The notes beneath the pieces were generated by a model. It ran no database searches. It was not told the DNA's origin and was given only the letters and a program-made list of their open reading frames with translations. Shown one piece after another: positions 8,122-10,359 of a DNA stretch of 10,359 nt. The DNA is from Candidatus Nomurabacteria bacterium RIFCSPHIGHO2_01_FULL_39_10 (GTDB lineage Bacteria > Patescibacteriota > Minisyncoccia > Phycocordibacterales > UBA9973). The stretch is taken from positions 3,906 to 14,264 of the forward strand of contig MFTJ01000016.1 in NCBI GenBank assembly GCA_001786805.1, given 5' to 3'. Both the position numbers and the translations under genes were made by a program. Every line of letters starts with the position of its first letter. Positions within the stretch are counted from its first letter, which is position 1.

Positions 8122-8544
8122 TTATATCTTATTTTTTACAAGAGCCATTATTTCACGAGTGGAGTAGACGTTGAGTGATGTTTGTTTTTTTAGTCTTGGT
8201 TCGTTTGACCAGATGTGAGCATTTAGTTTGAGCGCGAGAGAAAAAAAAGGACTATCTTTTGGGTCAGGAGAAATCTTTTTTCCTTGTTCTTTTTCTTCAA
8301 CGTATACTTCAAGAGGGATGGTTTTAACGTATTTAGGGAGTAATTCAAATATATTATCTAGCTGTTGTGTTGTGTGTACTTTAGTATATTTTACTAAGTC
8401 TTTTTTATGCACTTTAAGCTCTTCGATAGCAAATTCGGGAGTATATAGGTCCAGCCCTATGAGTTGAGCATTGATGATGATAGAACGTACGGGATTTTCA
8501 CGAAAGAAAGAAAATAAAATATTTGTATCTACAACGAGTCTCAT
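8122..8544 (-). CDS. PIN-domain protein, probable toxin, 140 aa
   Basis: MRLVVDTNILFSFF gives the first PIN acidic residue (Asp6). AIEELKVHKKDL carries Glu41/Glu42, SPDPKDSPFFSLALKL carries Asp94/Asp97, and HIWSNEPRLKKQ at 110-121 corresponds to the common 'WSND..LK' ending with Glu115 where Asp is usual. That substitution keeps a carboxylate and may still bind metal. It belongs to a PIN subfamily different from the toxin at 6827 (WSNx type rather than TxDKDLL type). The start is three bases after the stop of the small gene at 8548-8787, a typical antitoxin-toxin order, and the two should be translated together. The expected activity is an RNase restrained by the upstream partner; the target is unknown. 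Confidence 0.85.
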   Translation of the reverse strand: MRLVVDTNILFSFFRENPVRSIIINAQLIGLDLYTPEFAIEELKVHKKDLVKYTKVHTTQQLDNIFELLPKYVKTIPLEVYVEEKEQGKKISPDPKDSPFFSLALKLNAHIWSNEPRLKKQTSLNVYSTREIMALVKNKI

Positions 8545-8547
8545 TTC

Positions 8548-8787
8548 TTACCAACTCTTAGCGAGATGTTTTTTGAATATTGATTTTTTAGCAATTTCTC
8601 CTAGTTTTAGGCAGTCTTGTTCGGTTAGCTGAGAATTTTCTAGCATTTTGTCTAGTTTTTTAAGAAGCAAGGCACGTTTTATTTTTTCTGCAAGAAAAGA
8701 TCTGGTTATTTCTGACCAGTTTAGTTCAGTTAGAGTATCCATGTCTTTTTTGAGTTCTGGACTAATTGAGATAGTTATATTTGGCAT
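8548..8787 (-). CDS. Antitoxin of the second PIN pair, ribbon-helix-helix-like, 79 aa
   Basis: The N-terminus has the shape of a ribbon-helix-helix repressor: a short strand (NITISISPEL), then helix (KKDMDTLTEL), then a second helix (NWSEITRSFLAEKIKRALLL). The remaining part (KKLDKMLENSQLTEQDCLKL onward) is helical and charged and would contact the toxin. Size and position before a PIN gene match VapB-type antitoxins. The family name is from shape and context, not from a diagnostic motif. The start at ATG 8787 is followed closely upstream by three tandem 9-bp repeats and a BRE/TATA element, with little or no leader. Confidence 0.78.
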   Translation of the reverse strand: MPNITISISPELKKDMDTLTELNWSEITRSFLAEKIKRALLLKKLDKMLENSQLTEQDCLKLGEIAKKSIFKKHLAKSW

Positions 8788-8790
8788 TGT

Positions 8791-8817
8791 TGTGTATACT
8801 GTGAATACTGTGTATTT
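8791..8817. repeat. Three tandem 9-bp repeats, candidate operator of the second TA pair
   Basis: The 9-bp units at 8791-8799, 8800-8808 and 8809-8817 read TGTGTATAC, TGTGAATAC and TGTGTATTT. The block starts three bases outside the antitoxin ATG and runs into the TATA box, so a bound protein would cover the transcription start. Ribbon-helix-helix dimers often bind short tandem repeats side by side. Confidence 0.55.
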
Positions 8818-8829
8818 TATAAATGTTTT
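8814..8829 (-). promoter_or_regulatory. BRE/TATA promoter of the second TA pair
   Basis: The minus-strand AAAACATTTATAAAAT is one more copy of the promoter pattern. The TATA centre is about 30 bases from the ATG at 8787, giving a leader of only a few bases and no Shine-Dalgarno sequence. Confidence 0.6.
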
Positions 8830-8878
8830 GGCGAGAAATTTTGTTTTTGAATATTTTAGAAGAGAATAGATTTATTAT

Positions 8879-9205
8879 CTACGCCAACTTATTATACAAC
8901 CAGGTAAATACTAAGCCAAATACAAGGCCATGTAACGCGGCTTCGGCCATGTTGCTTGCGATGCCAAGAAGTTGAAGAGTGTTTTTTGTTAAAAAGAAAG
9001 GTTTGAGTGCTTCGATTGTGGCGGTGCCTTGGCTTGTGTATTTTGCGGCAAGGCTTAGCGCAAGGATGCTTACGGAGCAGACAATGGCAAGACTGTAAGC
9101 GACACCAAATGAACTTAACCTTGCTTTAGGAATAAGGGATTGGATATCGGGGCGATATTTAGAATCGGGGGTTGATTTTTTTTTTACTTTTGATGCTTTT
9201 TTCAT
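8879..9205 (-). CDS. Small two-helix membrane protein, archaeal holin-like, 108 aa
   Basis: A strongly basic, Lys-rich N-terminus (MKKASKVKKKSTPDSKYRP) is followed by two hydrophobic segments: about residues 33-54 (FGVAYSLAIVCSVSILALSL) and about 84-104, ending in GLVFGLVFTWLYNKLA. The basic leader should stay in the cytoplasm. The overall plan and the ending 'GLVFxWLYNKL' resemble small archaeal proteins commonly annotated 'bacteriophage holin' because of shape. No phage genes surround it here, so a lytic role is not implied. The start at 9205 has AGAGGTAG about nine bases upstream and a strong promoter at 9243-9258. The gene is alone: smc upstream is separated by a 286-base spacer. Confidence 0.7.
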   Translation of the reverse strand: MKKASKVKKKSTPDSKYRPDIQSLIPKARLSSFGVAYSLAIVCSVSILALSLAAKYTSQGTATIEALKPFFLTKNTLQLLGIASNMAEAALHGLVFGLVFTWLYNKLA

Positions 9206-9242
9206 GTTTCTACTACCTCTTTACATAAAATCATTATTTTGG

Positions 9243-9258
9243 TATTTATAAATGTTTC
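9243..9258 (-). promoter_or_regulatory. BRE/TATA promoter of the membrane-protein gene
   Basis: Minus-strand GAAACATTTATAAATA, identical over 16 bases to 2052-2067. A start near 9222 gives a leader of about 17 bases with a Shine-Dalgarno sequence. Confidence 0.65.
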
Positions 9259-9307
9259 TTTTTTGAGTGCGTTTAACAATTATTCAAAGAAAATGAGTCT
9301 AATATCC

Positions 9308-9322
9308 CGCAGCTTTGCTGCG
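9308..9322. repeat. Hairpin CGCAGC-TTT-GCTGCG
   Basis: Perfect 6-bp stem and a 3-base loop. A second copy with loop TCT lies at 9427-9441, both preceded by CC. It is the first of a chain of hairpins between smc and the membrane-protein gene. Confidence 0.75.
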
Positions 9323-9334
9323 ACCCATTTGATA

Positions 9335-9352
9335 AAAATGTTTTTACATTTT
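9335..9352. repeat. Hairpin AAAATGT-TTTT-ACATTTT
   Basis: Perfect 7-bp AT-rich inverted repeat with a 4-base loop, 12 bases after the first GC-rich hairpin. Confidence 0.6.
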
Positions 9353-9356
9353 CAGC

Positions 9357-9384
9357 ATGCCGAAAATCTTTGATTTTCGTGCAT
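9357..9384. repeat. Hairpin with CGAAAATC/GATTTTCG stem
   Basis: An 8-bp perfect stem with loop TTT, extended by ATGC/GCAT on the outside past a single bulged T at 9380, giving 12 paired bases. GCATTC at 9381-9386 can instead pair with GAATGC at 9419-9424, so alternative folds exist. Confidence 0.65.
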
Positions 9385-9390
9385 TCAAGA

Positions 9391-9455
9391 GTAAAAATCC
9401 CAATTGATTCATCTAATCGAATGCCCCGCAGCTCTGCTGCGATTGGGATTTTTAC
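9391..9455. repeat. 14-bp inverted repeat enclosing a second CGCAGC hairpin
   Basis: GTAAAAATCCCAAT at 9391-9404 is the exact reverse complement of ATTGGGATTTTTAC at 9442-9455. It extends outward with A-T, a G-T wobble and two more A-T pairs. Inside, the hairpin CGCAGC-TCT-GCTGCG (9427-9441) abuts the right arm. Lying about 35 bases after the smc stop, the structure could end or stabilise the smc mRNA. It does not have a simple T-tail after the stem. Confidence 0.7.
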
Positions 9456-9491
9456 TTTTCCATAAAATAGAAGAATGATTTAACTTTAATA

Positions 9492-10359
9492 TTATATCTT
9501 TAATGCGGTGACTTTGCTCATGCCATCTATCATACTAATACCAAATAATGTATCGGCTTCAGAGATGATGGAGTCGTTGTGGGATATGACGATATATTGT
9601 GCCCTATCAGAGTAGGAACGGATGAGTTTGGAGAGGGTTTCGGAGTTATGTTTGTCTAATGCGGCGTCAATTTCGTCAAGGATGTAAAATGAGGCGGGTT
9701 GGTATTCTTGGATGGCGAAGATAAATGAGAGGGCAGTGAGGGTTTTTTCTCCCCCAGAGAGGGATTTTAAGTCGAGGAAGCGGTTGCCAAGCAGTTTTAC
9801 TTTAATGCTCAGACCGTCTTCAAATGGAGCGTTGGGGTTGTCTAATTGAAGGTTGGCTTTGCCTTTTTTGAAGAGGTTGTTGAAGATGGTTTGGAAGTTA
9901 TTGTTTGCTTGTTCGAATGTTTTGAGGAATTGTTCTTTTTTCTTTGTTTCAATTTCATTCATTAACGTTAAAACATCGGTTTTTTCTTTTTCAAGACTTT
10001 CTTTCTTTTCAATTAATTTGTTATATTCAGTTTCGATTTGTTCGTAGATTTCCAATGCTTTCATATTTACAGCAGACATTTCAGAGAGAATTTTTTCTGA
10101 ATCTAAAATTTCTTGCTGTAATTCCTCTCGTTTTTTATGTTCGAGGATTTGGGCGTTAGGATATTTTGCGAGTTCTTCTTGCAATCCAGCTAGTTTTGCT
10201 TTAATTTCAGCGTTTTTGAGGGAAAGTAAGTTGAGGTCGCGTTCATGGGTACGAGATTTTTCACGGGCGTTTTCAATCTCGTTTTCGGCTTTGTTGATTT
10301 CAGAATTTAGTTTTTCCCGGCGATTGAACATTTCTTTATATTTAGCATAGAATTCTTTA
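9492..10359 (-). CDS. smc: Chromosome partition protein SMC, C-terminal part (partial)
   Basis: SMC dimers organise and segregate the chromosome with kleisin partners. The frame stays open to the window edge, so the N-terminal head, hinge and most of the coiled coil lie outside. Counting from Met at 10331, residues 1-140 are charged coiled coil with the conserved AVNMKALEIYE at 87-97. The C-terminal ATPase half-domain follows: DLKSLSGGEKTLTALSFIFA (ABC signature LSGGE at 191-195), Walker B FYILDEIDAALD at 215-226 with catalytic Glu220, and the His switch VISHN with His251. The end (GISMIDGMSKVTALKI) is the usual SMC C-terminus. Codons are rich in C-ending forms (ATC, GAC, CTC, ACC), matching the strand skew of the window. 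Met 10331 is internal, not a start. Confidence 0.95.
   Translation of the reverse strand, partial: KEFYAKYKEMFNRREKLNSEINKAENEIENAREKSRTHERDLNLLSLKNAEIKAKLAGLQEELAKYPNAQILEHKKREELQQEILDSEKILSEMSAVNMKALEIYEQIETEYNKLIEKKESLEKEKTDVLTLMNEIETKKKEQFLKTFEQANNNFQTIFNNLFKKGKANLQLDNPNAPFEDGLSIKVKLLGNRFLDLKSLSGGEKTLTALSFIFAIQEYQPASFYILDEIDAALDKHNSETLSKLIRSYSDRAQYIVISHNDSIISEADTLFGISMIDGMSKVTALKI

Larger units (their letters stand above)
9206..9491. other. Hairpin-rich intergenic spacer between smc and the membrane-protein gene
   Basis: This 286-base stretch holds the promoter at 9243-9258 and the chain of hairpins at 9308-9455. No credible gene was seen. A 26-codon frame from ATG 9293 runs across the hairpins but has no ribosome site. 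Confidence 0.7.

Noticed and set aside
8879..9205. Phage lysis holin
   Set aside because: Only the shape and ending resemble the archaeal holin-like family; no endolysin, phage structural gene or integrase is in the window.
9293..9373. A 26-codon plus-strand frame (MSLISRSFAATHL...) over the hairpins
   Set aside because: No ribosome site or promoter; it is formed by the hairpin sequences themselves.
9308..9455. CRISPR array or IS end
   Set aside because: Repeats are inverted hairpins of differing sequence without regular spacers, and no transposase or target duplication is present.

Overview
The window looks like a piece of a low-GC archaeal chromosome, most likely from a DPANN-type lineage (Woesearchaeota/Pacearchaeota-like; this is inference). 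Archaeal signs are BRE+TATA promoters of the form GAAACATTTATAAATA upstream of several genes, starts with no Shine-Dalgarno sequence at the distance expected for leaderless transcripts, an archaeal-type SMC C-terminus, an AbrB/PIN and a second antitoxin/PIN pair, and a short two-helix membrane protein resembling the archaeal 'holin-like' family. No rRNA, tRNA, CRISPR array or IS was seen.

Layout. 1-66: tail of a plus-strand gene. 2031-77 (minus): a four-gene operon from one strong promoter. It holds a helical unknown protein, a SAM-methyltransferase-like gene that appears frameshifted near 1473-1476, and two unknown proteins. 2198-4663 (plus): gyrB, encoding DNA gyrase subunit B, interrupted in its TOPRIM motif by a 150-residue mini-intein. 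6360-4706 (minus): a three-gene operon of two unknown proteins and a phosphoribosyltransferase-fold protein. 6549-7786 (plus): AbrB antitoxin, PIN toxin and dCTP deaminase in one operon. 7852-8088 (plus): a small conserved-looking protein. 8787-8122 (minus): a second antitoxin/PIN pair. 9205-8879 (minus): small membrane protein. 9206-9491: non-coding region dense in hairpins. 9492-10359 (minus): C-terminal part of SMC, running off the window edge.

How it fits together. Housekeeping DNA genes (gyrB for supercoiling, dcd for dUTP/dTTP supply, smc for chromosome organisation) are interleaved with accessory blocks (toxin-antitoxin pairs, unknown operons, a decayed or frameshifted methyltransferase). 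The two classes differ in composition. The plus strand is strongly G-rich over C through gyrB exteins, smc and the 438-920 gene, whichever strand codes. The intein, the methyltransferase and the unknown operon genes lack this skew. Both toxin-antitoxin promoters carry a repeat placed where an autorepressor would sit: a perfect palindrome at 6509-6523 and three 9-bp tandem repeats at 8791-8817.

The most notable items are the endonuclease-less GyrB intein with codon use unlike its host gene, the hairpin cluster at 9308-9455, the two candidate operators, the methyltransferase frameshift and the two operons of unknown function.
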